This document shows, in pieces, positions 8,291 to 16,305 of a DNA stretch of 64,000 bases. This DNA comes from Gammaproteobacteria bacterium (GTDB taxonomy: Bacteria; Pseudomonadota; Gammaproteobacteria; Pseudomonadales; UBA5518). The translations under genes and the position numbers were made by a program. Numbering within the stretch: the first letter of the stretch is position 1; the number at the start of each line of letters is the position of its first letter. The DNA lies in contig JADKDK010000004.1 of the NCBI GenBank assembly GCA_016718385.1, positions 792,319 to 856,318 of the forward strand. The letters run 5' to 3'. The notes beneath the pieces were generated by a model. The model saw nothing but the letters and a program-made list of their open reading frames with translations. It had not been told where the DNA came from and searched no databases.

Positions 8291-9319
8291 GCGGGTGTGC
8301 TCGCGCTCGGGCGAGGCGTAGAGCAGGCAGTCGCTCAGCGCGATCTGCGGGTTGGTGGTCACCATGAACAGCCGCAATTTCTGCGATGGGTAGAGCCGCC
8401 CGTCGCGCGCCGTGAAGTACTGCGCCAGCACGTCCTCGCCGCGGCCGTTGCGCACGCGCAGCGCCGCGGTGCCGCGCTCCCCCAGCCAGCCGATGGGCGT
8501 CTCGGGACCGGCGCCGCCGAAGTTGCAGCGTTCGAGCGCCGGCGGCACGGTGAGGTCGATTCCCGGCAGCGGCTCGTCGCAGTAGGCGATGCTGGCGCCC
8601 GGCACGAGTTCCAGCCGCACCGGGTGGTGGTACACGTCGAGTCGGCGCTCGCCGGCCAGCGTGCCCATCACGTCCTCGTCCAACAGGTAGCGTTCCAGCC
8701 CCTCGCGCGCGATGCGGTCCGCCACCGGGTCGCGCGCACCGCCACATTCCACCGTGACGGCGGGGCAGGGCGAGCCGCTGATCTCCATCAGGGAGCCGAG
8801 GCTCAGGTCCGTGATGATCAAATGGCTGCAGAAGCGCGAGACAATGGCCTCGTGCGCCAGGTCCTCGTGCGGCGCCACGCCGAAGGCCGGACCGACGCCC
8901 GAGGTGTTGTGCACGTCCAGCAGGCATTCCGGGCGGTGCTGGTGCAGCAATTCCAGGAAGTGTTCAGCGATGTGGCCGGGCACATCGTCGAAGGGCGGAC
9001 GGAAGCAGCGGTTCTGGTCGCGCTGTCCCGGCATGGAGCGGTGGCGCAACGCTTCCTCGTGCAGCGCCGTGTGCACCGAGGCCAGCAGGCAGACCAGCTT
9101 GGTGCGCGGGCGTCGCCCGCCGAGCAGCCAGTGGTGGATGGCACGCGCGCCCGAGGGCTCGTTGCCGTGCAGCAGGGTTGCCATCGCCCGCGTGCGCTCG
9201 CGCTCCTCGCCATCGAGCACGATCAGCGTGGGGCCGCCGAGCTTGCGCAGGAACGCGAGCAAGTCGGCCGGTATCCGTGCCGGGTCGGGGTTGCGCAGGA
9301 ACTGTATCGGTCGCTTCAT
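8285..9319 (-). CDS. AstE/aspartoacylase-like zinc hydrolase
   Basis: A 344-residue protein of the succinylglutamate desuccinylase/aspartoacylase (M14-like) group. Seen are HGNEPSGARAIHHW (zinc-ligand H and E), LLDVHNTSG (H ligand region) and TVECGGARDP, a fold shared with AstE and aspartoacylase. It most likely cleaves an amide of an acidic amino acid, but the substrate is unknown; a true arginine-catabolic ast operon is not present here. Start ATG 9319 overlaps the stop of the upstream GCS2-like gene (ATGA); MAGHL at 9334 is an alternative. Last gene of an HNH / ligase / hydrolase operon. Confidence 0.78.
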   Translation of the reverse strand: MKRPIQFLRNPDPARIPADLLAFLRKLGGPTLIVLDGEERERTRAMATLLHGNEPSGARAIHHWLLGGRRPRTKLVCLLASVHTALHEEALRHRSMPGQRDQNRCFRPPFDDVPGHIAEHFLELLHQHRPECLLDVHNTSGVGPAFGVAPHEDLAHEAIVSRFCSHLIITDLSLGSLMEISGSPCPAVTVECGGARDPVADRIAREGLERYLLDEDVMGTLAGERRLDVYHHPVRLELVPGASIAYCDEPLPGIDLTVPPALERCNFGGAGPETPIGWLGERGTAALRVRNGRGEDVLAQYFTARDGRLYPSQKLRLFMVTTNPQIALSDCLLYASPEREHTRL

Positions 9320-10798
9320 GAGATGTCCGGCCATTCGGCCACGGGAGTGTTCCGAGAGCGTGGCGGGCGTAGTGCCCGACGAGCAGTGACAGGGCGCGCG
9401 ATCGTCCGTGCCGCGTTTCCAGCCGGGCGAGCTGGGCGAGCTGCCAGGCGGCGCCGTTCGTGCGACGTTCGAGTCGCGTGCGCATGATGCCCAAGTAATG
9501 CGCCGATTCCGCGTCGTGCACCCCGAGCAGGCGCAGCCCGCGCGCGGCGACGGGCAGCAGTTCGCGCGCGATATCGCCCGCGTTGCGCCGTGCCAGCGTG
9601 CCGTCCGCGTCCGGCCACAGCAGCGTGGCATCGAGACCATGCTCAGCGGCGCGGTAGAAATTGCTCTCGGCGATGGCGAAGGGAATGCCGGGAAGCCAGT
9701 CGTCGATGCGATCGCGCAGCCCGCGCGCCAGGCCGAGCGCGAATGCGGCGTTGGCCATCATGTCGACGGCGGCGGGGCCCGCCGGCAGCGCGCGCAGCTC
9801 GATGCGCAGGTGGCCGCCGTCGGCGGGATCGTAGACCGGCCGGTTCCACGGCCACAGCGTGCCGTGGTGAAGACGCAGTTCGGCTAGCCGCGGGACGCGC
9901 TGCGCGCGCAGCCGGGCGAGCGCGTTCTCGCGCGAGCAGATCGGCAGCAGCGTTTCATGCAGGTGCACCGCGGCGGCGAACAGTTCCCAGGCCCCCTCGC
10001 GCACCCAGCCGGTGCCGAAACTGACCCGCGCCGGCAGGTGCAGCTCGCGGCTGTCGCGGTCGCGCCCGTCGACCGCGAGCTTGAACAGCGGCACGCGCGT
10101 CTCCTGCCAGGTGCGCCGCCCGAGCAGCAGCGGCGAGTTGCAGGCCGCTGGCCAGCACGACGGGCGTCACCAGCTGGATCGCATTGAAGCTGCGCGCGAA
10201 TTCCCGCGGCGCCACGCGGTAGTGGATCTGCAGGGAGGTGTTGGCGCCCTCGAGTGTCACATCTTCGACCACCAGGCGAACCGGTTCCGGGCCGCCGATG
10301 CGGATCGCGAACCGCTCGCCGCGCGAGCGTGCCAGCGCAGCCGCCAGTGCCTGGTAGCGCAGTTGCGGCGTCATCGCGTGCGGGCCGAAGTCGCGTGCGC
10401 GCAACGTCGGCAGGATACCGATCGGGATCACGCGCGCGCGCTCGGGGGCGGCGGCCTCGTTCACGCGCGCCAGCGCATCGCTGATTTCCGCCTCGATGCA
10501 CGAAAAGGGGCGCCCGGCCGCCGGGACCGGCGTCAGGTTGTACTCCAGGTTGAAGCGGTTCAGCTCCAGCGAGAGCCGCGGATCACCGGTGCGGGCCAGG
10601 ATCCCGAGGTTCAGCGGTGCGGCGCGCGCGGGCATCGATGATGAAGAGCTCGACCTCGGCGCCTATGCTTGAGGGCCCCGCCCCGAAGCCGGGTTGCGCG
10701 AGCAGGCTCTTCAGTGCGTCGAGGTTCTGCCGCAGCTTGCGGGCGAAGTTCGCGTGATCGCGCGCCGAGAAATCCGTGCGGTCGATCGCCGTGCCCAA
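9316..10798 (-). pseudogene. GCS2-like carboxylate-amine ligase, three frameshifts
   Basis: A glutamate-cysteine-ligase-like (GCS2 superfamily) ATP-dependent ligase of about 490 residues, split over three frames. The N-terminal part (SSIGAEVELFIIDAR) runs from 10798 to about 10630; the second (RLSLELNRFNLEYNLTP, GANTSLQIHYRV) to about 10140; the third (NSPLLLGRRTWQETRVPLF, HLRIELRALPAGP) to about 9355; and the last residues (NTPVAEWPDIS) return to another frame, ending in a TGA that overlaps the next ATG. Each break is repaired by one base in a GC-rich run. The family pairs glutamate or similar acids with an amine; next to an aspartoacylase-like hydrolase this suggests synthesis and breakdown of a small gamma-amide, which is inference. 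Confidence 0.72.
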
Positions 10799-10801
10799 GC
10801 C

Positions 10802-11365
10802 TCAGCTCCAGCGCGAGTGCGGCGAGAACTGCGTGCGCAGGAATTCCATCTGGTCGCCGCGGATACGGTCGCTGTTGATCAGCGCCAGCCACTCGGCCGT
10901 GTTGGGCTGGTAGGGTACCGCGAGCATTTCCATGCCGGCTTCCTCGGGCAGGCGGTTGCCCTTGCGCTGGTTGCAGCGCTTGCAGGCCGCGACCACGTTG
11001 CGCCAGTGGTCGCGGCCGCCGCGCGATTTCGGCAGCACGTGGTCGCGCGTCAGTTCGCGTTCGCCGAATCGCACGCCGCAGTACATGCACAGGTGCAGGT
11101 CGCGGCGGAACAGCGCGCGGTTGGTCAGTGGCGGCACCAGGCGCGGCTTGCACGACACGTGGCCGGCGCAGGCGATGATGCTGTGCAGCGCGATCGAGGA
11201 TTGCAGGCCGGTGAGGCGCGACATGCCGCCGAAAACGGTGCGCACCTGATCGCCCAGCGTCCACGCCACCATGTCGCGCGCGTAGAGACAGGTTGCTTCC
11301 TGCCAGCTCAGCCACTCGACGGGCTGGCCGGCGACATTGAGGCGCAGGATCCGGGGATTCAGCAT
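10802..11365 (-). CDS. HNH endonuclease
   Basis: A 187-residue HNH nuclease. C-terminal half: CMYCG zinc knuckle near residue 93, the catalytic RDHVLPKSRGG block near 110, and the second knuckle CKRCNQRKGNR near 129. The N-terminal half carries LNVAGQPVEWLSWQEA, typical of the small proteobacterial HNH family found next to housekeeping genes. It ends three bases before the start of the GCS2-like gene and is therefore the first gene of a three-gene operon. It has no restriction partner here and is probably not a restriction enzyme. Confidence 0.85.
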   Translation of the reverse strand: MLNPRILRLNVAGQPVEWLSWQEATCLYARDMVAWTLGDQVRTVFGGMSRLTGLQSSIALHSIIACAGHVSCKPRLVPPLTNRALFRRDLHLCMYCGVRFGERELTRDHVLPKSRGGRDHWRNVVAACKRCNQRKGNRLPEEAGMEMLAVPYQPNTAEWLALINSDRIRGDQMEFLRTQFSPHSRWS

Positions 11366-11556
11366 GTGCGTCCCCGCTGCGCAATTCGCGTGTTCCCGGT
11401 ACGGAAAAGCCGTCTCCTCCTGGTGGGGCGTTGCGCTGGTGTCAACGCCGGGTGCGAATTACAGTAAACCCATCACGGTCGCCCGATCAACAGTTGCGAC
11501 CACACGATCCTGCCATTGCTGCAGGTTTCAGCGTCCGCGCGGGGAGTTACAGCTTG

Positions 11557-12558
11557 ATGACGATGCCCTTGACGATGCGCGCGATGGTGCTGCACGCCCC
11601 CGGCGAAGCGCTGCGCGCCGAGACGCGCGCCGTGCCGAGGCCGGGGCCCGAGGGTGTCCTGCTGCGGGTGCTGGCCTGCGGCATCTGCCGCACCGACCTG
11701 CACGTGGTGGATGGCGAACTGCGCGAGCCGCGCCTGCCGCTGGTGCCCGGGCACCAGATCGTTGGCGAGGTCGTGGCCTGCGGCGCCCGCGTCGCGGGAT
11801 TCGCCGCGGGCGAGCGCATCGGCGTGCCGTGGCTCGGCGGCAGCTGCGGCGACTGCGATTTCTGCCGCGCCGGCGAGGAGAACCTCTGCGACGGCGCGGT
11901 CTATACCGGCTACCAGGTCGACGGCGGCTTCGCGCAGTACTGCGTGGCCGACGCGCGTTATTGCTTTGCGATCCCGCCCGGCTTCGATGCCGTGCAGGCT
12001 GCCCCGCTGCTGTGCGCCGGCCTGATCGGTTATCGCAGTTATCGTCCCGCGCGCGCGGCGCGGCGCATCGGATTCTACGGCTTCGGGGCCGCGGCCCACA
12101 TCCTGGTGCAGGTGGCGCGCCACCACGGGCAGGAGGTCTACGCGTTCACGCGCCCGGGCGATCACGAGGCGCAGGAATTCGCGCGGCGCCTCGGCGCGGT
12201 ATGGGCGGGCGACAGCAGCGCGCCGGCGCCGGTCGCACTCGATGCGGCCATCATCTTCGCGCCCGAGGGCGAGTTGGTGCCGCGCGCGTTGCGCGCGGTG
12301 CGCAAGGGCGGGCGCGTGATCTGCGCTGGGATCCACATGAGCGATATTCCATCGTTTGCGTACGCGGATCTCTGGGGCGAGCGCCACATCGAATCGGTCG
12401 CGAACCTCACGCGCCGCGACGGCGAGGAGTTCCTGCCGCTGGCGGCCGCGCTGCCGGTGCGCACCGAGGTGCATCGCTACGCGCTCGCCGACGTGAACCG
12501 CGCACTCGACGATCTGCGCGCCGGGCGCTTCACCGGGGCGGCGGTGGTGATTCCCTGA
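11557..12558 (+). CDS. Zinc-dependent alcohol dehydrogenase (AdhA-like)
   Basis: A 333-residue medium-chain dehydrogenase. Catalytic zinc ligands are in LACGICRTDLHV (C near residue 40) and PGHQIVGEV; the structural zinc site is CGDCDFCRAGEENLC with four cysteines; the Rossmann motif is GFYGFGAAAH, where the third glycine position is replaced as in the AdhA-like zinc-binding subgroup. GGGGAG ten bases upstream supports ATG 11557. Its 3' end overlaps the convergent GlpD-like gene by 29 bases. Confidence 0.87.
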   Translation: MTMPLTMRAMVLHAPGEALRAETRAVPRPGPEGVLLRVLACGICRTDLHVVDGELREPRLPLVPGHQIVGEVVACGARVAGFAAGERIGVPWLGGSCGDCDFCRAGEENLCDGAVYTGYQVDGGFAQYCVADARYCFAIPPGFDAVQAAPLLCAGLIGYRSYRPARAARRIGFYGFGAAAHILVQVARHHGQEVYAFTRPGDHEAQEFARRLGAVWAGDSSAPAPVALDAAIIFAPEGELVPRALRAVRKGGRVICAGIHMSDIPSFAYADLWGERHIESVANLTRRDGEEFLPLAAALPVRTEVHRYALADVNRALDDLRAGRFTGAAVVIP

Positions 12559-13627
12559 CCATCCGCGCGACCTGCCGCCCGAGCGCGCGCGCCGTGGTCC
12601 ACTTGCCGCCGTAGATGCTCAGCACGCGGTCCTGGCGCGCCAGCGCGTACTCGCGGCTGGCACGTCCCGGGTCGCCCTCGAAATGCAGCAGCGGGCGCAC
12701 GCCGGCGAACACCTCGCCGACGTCGGCGCGCGTCTTCGCCGCGCGGAAATAGTGGTTGCGGGCCGCGAGCAGGTAGTCGATTTCCGCCGCGCTCGCCGCG
12801 ATCGGCTCCTCGCGCGACTGCGCCACCTCGGTGGTGCCCACCAGCGTGCGCCCCTGCCAGGGCAGCACGAAGAAGATGCGCTTCTCGCCGGGGACCTGCA
12901 GCAGGCAGGCCTGCGCGAGCGGCTCGTCGAACACGATGTGCGAGCCGCGCACCCAGTCGATGCCGTGGGCCGGTTGCAGCCCCGAGTCGCGCAGCAGCAC
13001 CTCGGCCCAGGGGCCGGCCGCGTTCACCACCAGGTCGAAGCGCCGTTCGCCGCAGGCGAGCCGCACGCCGCCGCCCGCATCCAGCCCCAGCACCGGCGCG
13101 TGCTCGTGGATCACCACGCCGCGCGTGCGCGCCACGCCGGCCAGCCACAATCCCAGCGCGCGGTCGTCCATGCGGCCGTCGAAAAAATAGAACCCGCCGC
13201 GCAGCCCCCCGGGCTGCAGTTCGGGGTTCAGGCGCGCGAACTCGCGCGCGCCCAGCCACTGCGATCGACCGAGACCCTGCCTGCCGGCCAGCAGGCCGTA
13301 GAGCGCGAGGCCGGCGCCGAGCAGCAGCGGTGAGCGCGACACGCCGGCATACACCGGCAGCGCGAGGCGCAGCGGCTGTGCGTGCTGCGGGCAGTCCGCG
13401 AGCCAGCGCGAGCGTTCGCCCAGCGCCTCGCGCACCAGGCGCAGCTCGCCGGTCTCGAGGTAGCGCAGGCCGCCGTGCAGCAGCTTCGAGGAGCGGCTGC
13501 TGGTCTCGCCCATCAGTTCGCCGCGCTCGAACAGTTCGACGCGGTGCCCCTCGGCCGCGAGCTCGGTCGCGCTGCTGATGCCATTGATGCCGCCGCCGAT
13601 CACGGCGATGTCCAGATTGCCCCGCAT
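12530..13627 (-). CDS. GlpD-like FAD-dependent glycerol-3-phosphate dehydrogenase, short form
   Basis: A 365-residue FAD oxidoreductase with the N-terminal dinucleotide motif DIAVIGGGINGISSATEL, the GlpD block SRSSKLLHGGLRYLETGE (residues about 45-62), VNAAGPWAE near 205 and the C-terminal IYGGKWTTARALG. E. coli GlpD has 501 residues, so the C-terminal helical domain is missing and this is the short class. It would oxidise glycerol-3-phosphate to dihydroxyacetone phosphate at the membrane, but the substrate could be another glycerol-like compound. It converges on the alcohol dehydrogenase gene. Confidence 0.78.
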   Translation of the reverse strand: MRGNLDIAVIGGGINGISSATELAAEGHRVELFERGELMGETSSRSSKLLHGGLRYLETGELRLVREALGERSRWLADCPQHAQPLRLALPVYAGVSRSPLLLGAGLALYGLLAGRQGLGRSQWLGAREFARLNPELQPGGLRGGFYFFDGRMDDRALGLWLAGVARTRGVVIHEHAPVLGLDAGGGVRLACGERRFDLVVNAAGPWAEVLLRDSGLQPAHGIDWVRGSHIVFDEPLAQACLLQVPGEKRIFFVLPWQGRTLVGTTEVAQSREEPIAASAAEIDYLLAARNHYFRAAKTRADVGEVFAGVRPLLHFEGDPGRASREYALARQDRVLSIYGGKWTTARALGRQVARMVRESPPPPR

Positions 13628-13683
13628 GCCTGCCCCGGATGTCCGCGTCGTGGATGTGGCGGGCCGATGGTGATTCGCGGCGC

Positions 13684-13713
13684 AAAAAAAAGCCACCCCG
13701 GGGGGTGGCTTTG
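13684..13713 (-). terminator. Rho-independent terminator of the phasin-like gene
   Basis: On the minus strand a strong stem AGCCACCCC/GGGGTGGCT is followed by eight T residues. It lies 28 bases past the stop of the phasin-like gene and before the GlpD-like gene, so it ends the phasin transcript. Confidence 0.85.
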
Positions 13714-13740
13714 AGCGGGTTGTGAGACCGTGAACGGGGA

Positions 13741-14235
13741 TCAGGCTGCCTTGTTGACGCGAGCCGTCAACTTCTTGACCGCCTTGGTGAACTTCGTGAC
13801 GCGGGTTTCGATCGGCGCCGGAATCTCGAGCTTGTTGACGCGCTTGCGCAGGTCCTTGGTCAGGTCCTTCTGCACCTTGTCGAGATCCTGTTGCACGCGT
13901 TCGCCGCGCTTGACCAGGTCGCTCCACTGCTTCGGGGCTTGCTTGCGCGCCTTCGTCACGCGGGTGTTGACCTCGTCGTAGACCTTGCCGCAGATGCCGA
14001 GCTGCACGAACGCGACTTCCTTCGCGGCCTCGGACGCTTTCTTCAGCGAGATTGCCGGCTTGGACTTGCTCGCGGCAGCAGTCTTGCGCTTGTAGGCGCG
14101 CTTCGGTGCCGCGGCCTTGGAAGCGGCAGCCTTGCGCGCTGCGGGCTTGCCCGCTGCTGCCGACTTGGCGCGACGAACGACGCGGCGCACTGCGGGCTGT
14201 ACGGTTTCTTCGATGATGTTCGCTGCTTCTGCCAT
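13741..14235 (-). CDS. Phasin-like protein with N-terminal histone H1-like tail
   Basis: A 164-residue basic protein. Residues about 20-62 are an alanine/lysine/proline-rich H1-like tail (RRAKSAAAGKPAARKAAASK and RAYKRKTAAAS), and residues 65-164 form a helical, coiled-coil-prone part (EVAFVQLGICGKVYDEV, then VQQDLDKVQKDLTKDLRKRV) that resembles phasin or phasin-like granule proteins. In Pseudomonas PhaF the phasin part precedes the H1-like part; here the order is reversed. It may tether storage granules to the nucleoid; a plain nucleoid protein is the alternative. It has its own terminator and stands alone. Confidence 0.6.
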   Translation of the reverse strand: MAEAANIIEETVQPAVRRVVRRAKSAAAGKPAARKAAASKAAAPKRAYKRKTAAASKSKPAISLKKASEAAKEVAFVQLGICGKVYDEVNTRVTKARKQAPKQWSDLVKRGERVQQDLDKVQKDLTKDLRKRVNKLEIPAPIETRVTKFTKAVKKLTARVNKAA

Positions 14236-14511
14236 GGTGATACTCCTGTGGCTGGAATCGGGGATCAGCCGTGAACCGTTGTGTTCACGATGGCGCCAGA
14301 TTAGTCCTCGGGATTAGAAAGCTCATACTAGAAAACAGCGTCGCTTGCCGCGTCCGCGCACATTGATGGACCGCGCGGCGCCAGCGCCATTGGGCCCCGC
14401 ATCCGGCTTTACTCTTCAGCTGGAACGCCGTGCCGCATCTCGAGCGCGCCGGGCGCGAGGATGCGATAACCTATGGCTGAACCCCGGCAGCGCTACAAGG
14501 ATTCCGAGGAC

Positions 14512-15540
14512 ATGAGCAAGGCGGCACCGACGGATTTGCCCGTGGAGAAACTGGGCGCGTGGCTGGAACAGGCGGTCGGCGATTTTCGCGGCCTGCACAC
14601 GGCGCGCAAGTTCGCCGGCGGGCAATCGAACCCGACCTTCCTGCTCGAGGCCGACAGCGGCCGTTACGTGCTGCGGCGCAAGCCGCCCGGCGCGTTGCTG
14701 GCCTCGGCGCACGCGGTGGACCGCGAGTATCGCGTGCTGCGCGCGCTGGAATCCACCGATGTGCCGGTGCCGCGCGCGCTCGCGCTGTGCGACGACGACA
14801 CCGTGATCGGCAGCATGTTCTACGTGATGGAGTTCCTCGACGGGCGCATCCTGTGGGAGCCCACCTTGCCCGAGCTCGATGCCGCGCGTCGCGCGCGCGT
14901 CTACGACGAGATGAACCGCGTGCTGGTGGCGCTGCACAGCGTCGATGTCGGTGCAGTGGGCCTCGCCGACTACGGCCAGCCGGGCAGCTACTACGCGCGT
15001 CAGCTCAGCCGCTGGACGAAGCAGTATCGCGCTGCCGAGACCGAGCGCATCGAGGCCATGGAGGAGCTGATGACATGGCTCGCCGGGCGCCTGCCGGCTG
15101 ACGACGGGTGCGTGGTGCTGGTGCACGGCGACTATCGCCTCGACAACCTGATGTTCGACGCCACCGAAGACCGCATCGTCGCGGTGCTCGACTGGGAACT
15201 CTCGACGCTGGGCCACCCCTTCGCCGATCTCGCCTTCCAGTGCATGCAGTGGCGCCTCCCCCATGGGGCGGCGGCGCTGCGCGGGCTGGGCGGCGTGGAC
15301 CGCGCGGCGCTCGGCATCCCGAGCGAGGAGGAGTACGTCGCGCGCTACTGCGCCGCGATGGGTATCGGGGCGATACCGGACTGGACCTTCTATCTCGCGA
15401 TCAGCTTCTTCCGCCTGGCGGCGATCTGCCAGGGTGTGTACAAGCGCGGCATCGACGGCAACGCCTCCAGCACCGAGGCGCTGCGCTTCGGCGAGGCGGC
15501 GCGGATGATCGCTTCGGCCGGTGCCAGCGTACTCGATTGA
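14512..15540 (+). CDS. APH-fold phosphotransferase (ACAD10/11-like)
   Basis: A 342-residue kinase-fold protein of the aminoglycoside phosphotransferase superfamily. Visible are the nucleotide loop FAGGQSNPTFLL near residue 28, the lysine strand YVLRRKPPG, the catalytic loop VHGDYRLDN near 205 and the metal-binding LDWELSTLGHP about 20 residues later. This version accompanies acyl-CoA dehydrogenases of the ACAD10/11 type and may phosphorylate 4-hydroxyacyl-CoA. ATG 14512 has GAGG just upstream; ATG 14473 would add 13 residues without a ribosome binding site. Confidence 0.85.
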   Translation: MSKAAPTDLPVEKLGAWLEQAVGDFRGLHTARKFAGGQSNPTFLLEADSGRYVLRRKPPGALLASAHAVDREYRVLRALESTDVPVPRALALCDDDTVIGSMFYVMEFLDGRILWEPTLPELDAARRARVYDEMNRVLVALHSVDVGAVGLADYGQPGSYYARQLSRWTKQYRAAETERIEAMEELMTWLAGRLPADDGCVVLVHGDYRLDNLMFDATEDRIVAVLDWELSTLGHPFADLAFQCMQWRLPHGAAALRGLGGVDRAALGIPSEEEYVARYCAAMGIGAIPDWTFYLAISFFRLAAICQGVYKRGIDGNASSTEALRFGEAARMIASAGASVLD

Positions 15541-15580
15541 CATCCATTCGCCGTGAAGGCGCCGATCCGGAATCCGCAAC

Positions 15581-16267
15581 ATGAGCACAACCCCGGCAAT
15601 CCCGATGCCCGCCGACCCCTTGCCCGGGCGCGCCGAGCCCATGACCGTGCCGCCGCTGCACTTCGTGAACGGCGCGCGCATCGTGCCGCCGTTCCCGCCC
15701 GGACTGGAACTGGCCGAGTTCGCGCTCGGCTGCTTCTGGGGCGCCGAGCGGCGCTTCTGGCAGCAGCCCGGCGTCTACTCCACCGCGGTGGGCTATTGCG
15801 CGGGGCTCACGCCGAACCCCAGCTACCGCGAGGTCTGCTCCGGGCGCACCGGGCACACCGAGGCGGTGCTGGTGGTCTTCGATCCGGCGCAGACGAGCTA
15901 CCCCGAGCTGCTGCGCGTGTTCTGGGAGAGCCACGACCCCACCCAGGGCATGCGCCAGGGCAACGACATCGGCACCCAGTACCGCTCGGGTATCTACACG
16001 CATTCCGGGGCGCAGCTGCGTCTCGCGCTGGCCTCGCGCGATGCGTACCAGCAGGTGTTGGGGGCGGCGGGATTCGGCCCGATCACCACCGAGATCTGCG
16101 CGGCCGGCCCGTTCTACTACGCCGAGGAGTACCACCAGCAATACCTGGCCAAGAACCCCGGCGGCTACTGCGGCCTCGGTGGCACCGGTGTCGCGTGTCC
16201 CGTGGGTCCGGATTTATCCGGACCCACGGGGATGGGCGGTTTACCGTGCGGGGTGCGGCCCGTATAA
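15581..16267 (+). CDS. msrA: Peptide-methionine (S)-S-oxide reductase MsrA
   Basis: A 228-residue MsrA that reduces methionine-S-sulfoxide in proteins. The catalytic GCFWG is near residue 49, and YAEEYHQQYLAKNPGGYC near 175-195 carries the end of the domain with its resolving-cysteine region. The normal family end is a short tail after GGTGVxCP. Here the frame runs on for about 20 residues (GPDLSGPTGMGG...) encoded by a perfect palindrome of the REP-like family, so the C-terminus has been extended by the repeat. The gene is followed by the guaBA promoter. Confidence 0.93.
   Translation: MSTTPAIPMPADPLPGRAEPMTVPPLHFVNGARIVPPFPPGLELAEFALGCFWGAERRFWQQPGVYSTAVGYCAGLTPNPSYREVCSGRTGHTEAVLVVFDPAQTSYPELLRVFWESHDPTQGMRQGNDIGTQYRSGIYTHSGAQLRLALASRDAYQQVLGAAGFGPITTEICAAGPFYYAEEYHQQYLAKNPGGYCGLGGTGVACPVGPDLSGPTGMGGLPCGVRPV
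16199..16230. repeat. Perfect REP-like palindrome inside the msrA 3' end
   Basis: A 15-base arm CCCGTGGGTCCGGAT, two bases TT, then the exact reverse complement ATCCGGACCCACGGG. It has the GTGGGTCCGGAT...ATCCGGACCCAC form of the second repeat at 665-689. It is translated as part of MsrA. Confidence 0.9.
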
Positions 16268-16268
16268 T
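16240..16268 (+). promoter_or_regulatory. Sigma-70 promoter of guaBA
   Basis: TTTACC at 16240-16245 and a perfect TATAAT at 16263-16268 are separated by 17 bases. The -10 box lies 38 bases before the guaB start. The promoter overlaps the last codons of msrA. Confidence 0.85.
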
Positions 16269-16305
16269 GCCGCGCCTTCAGTGAACAAGCCCTTGCGGAG
16301 TTGCC

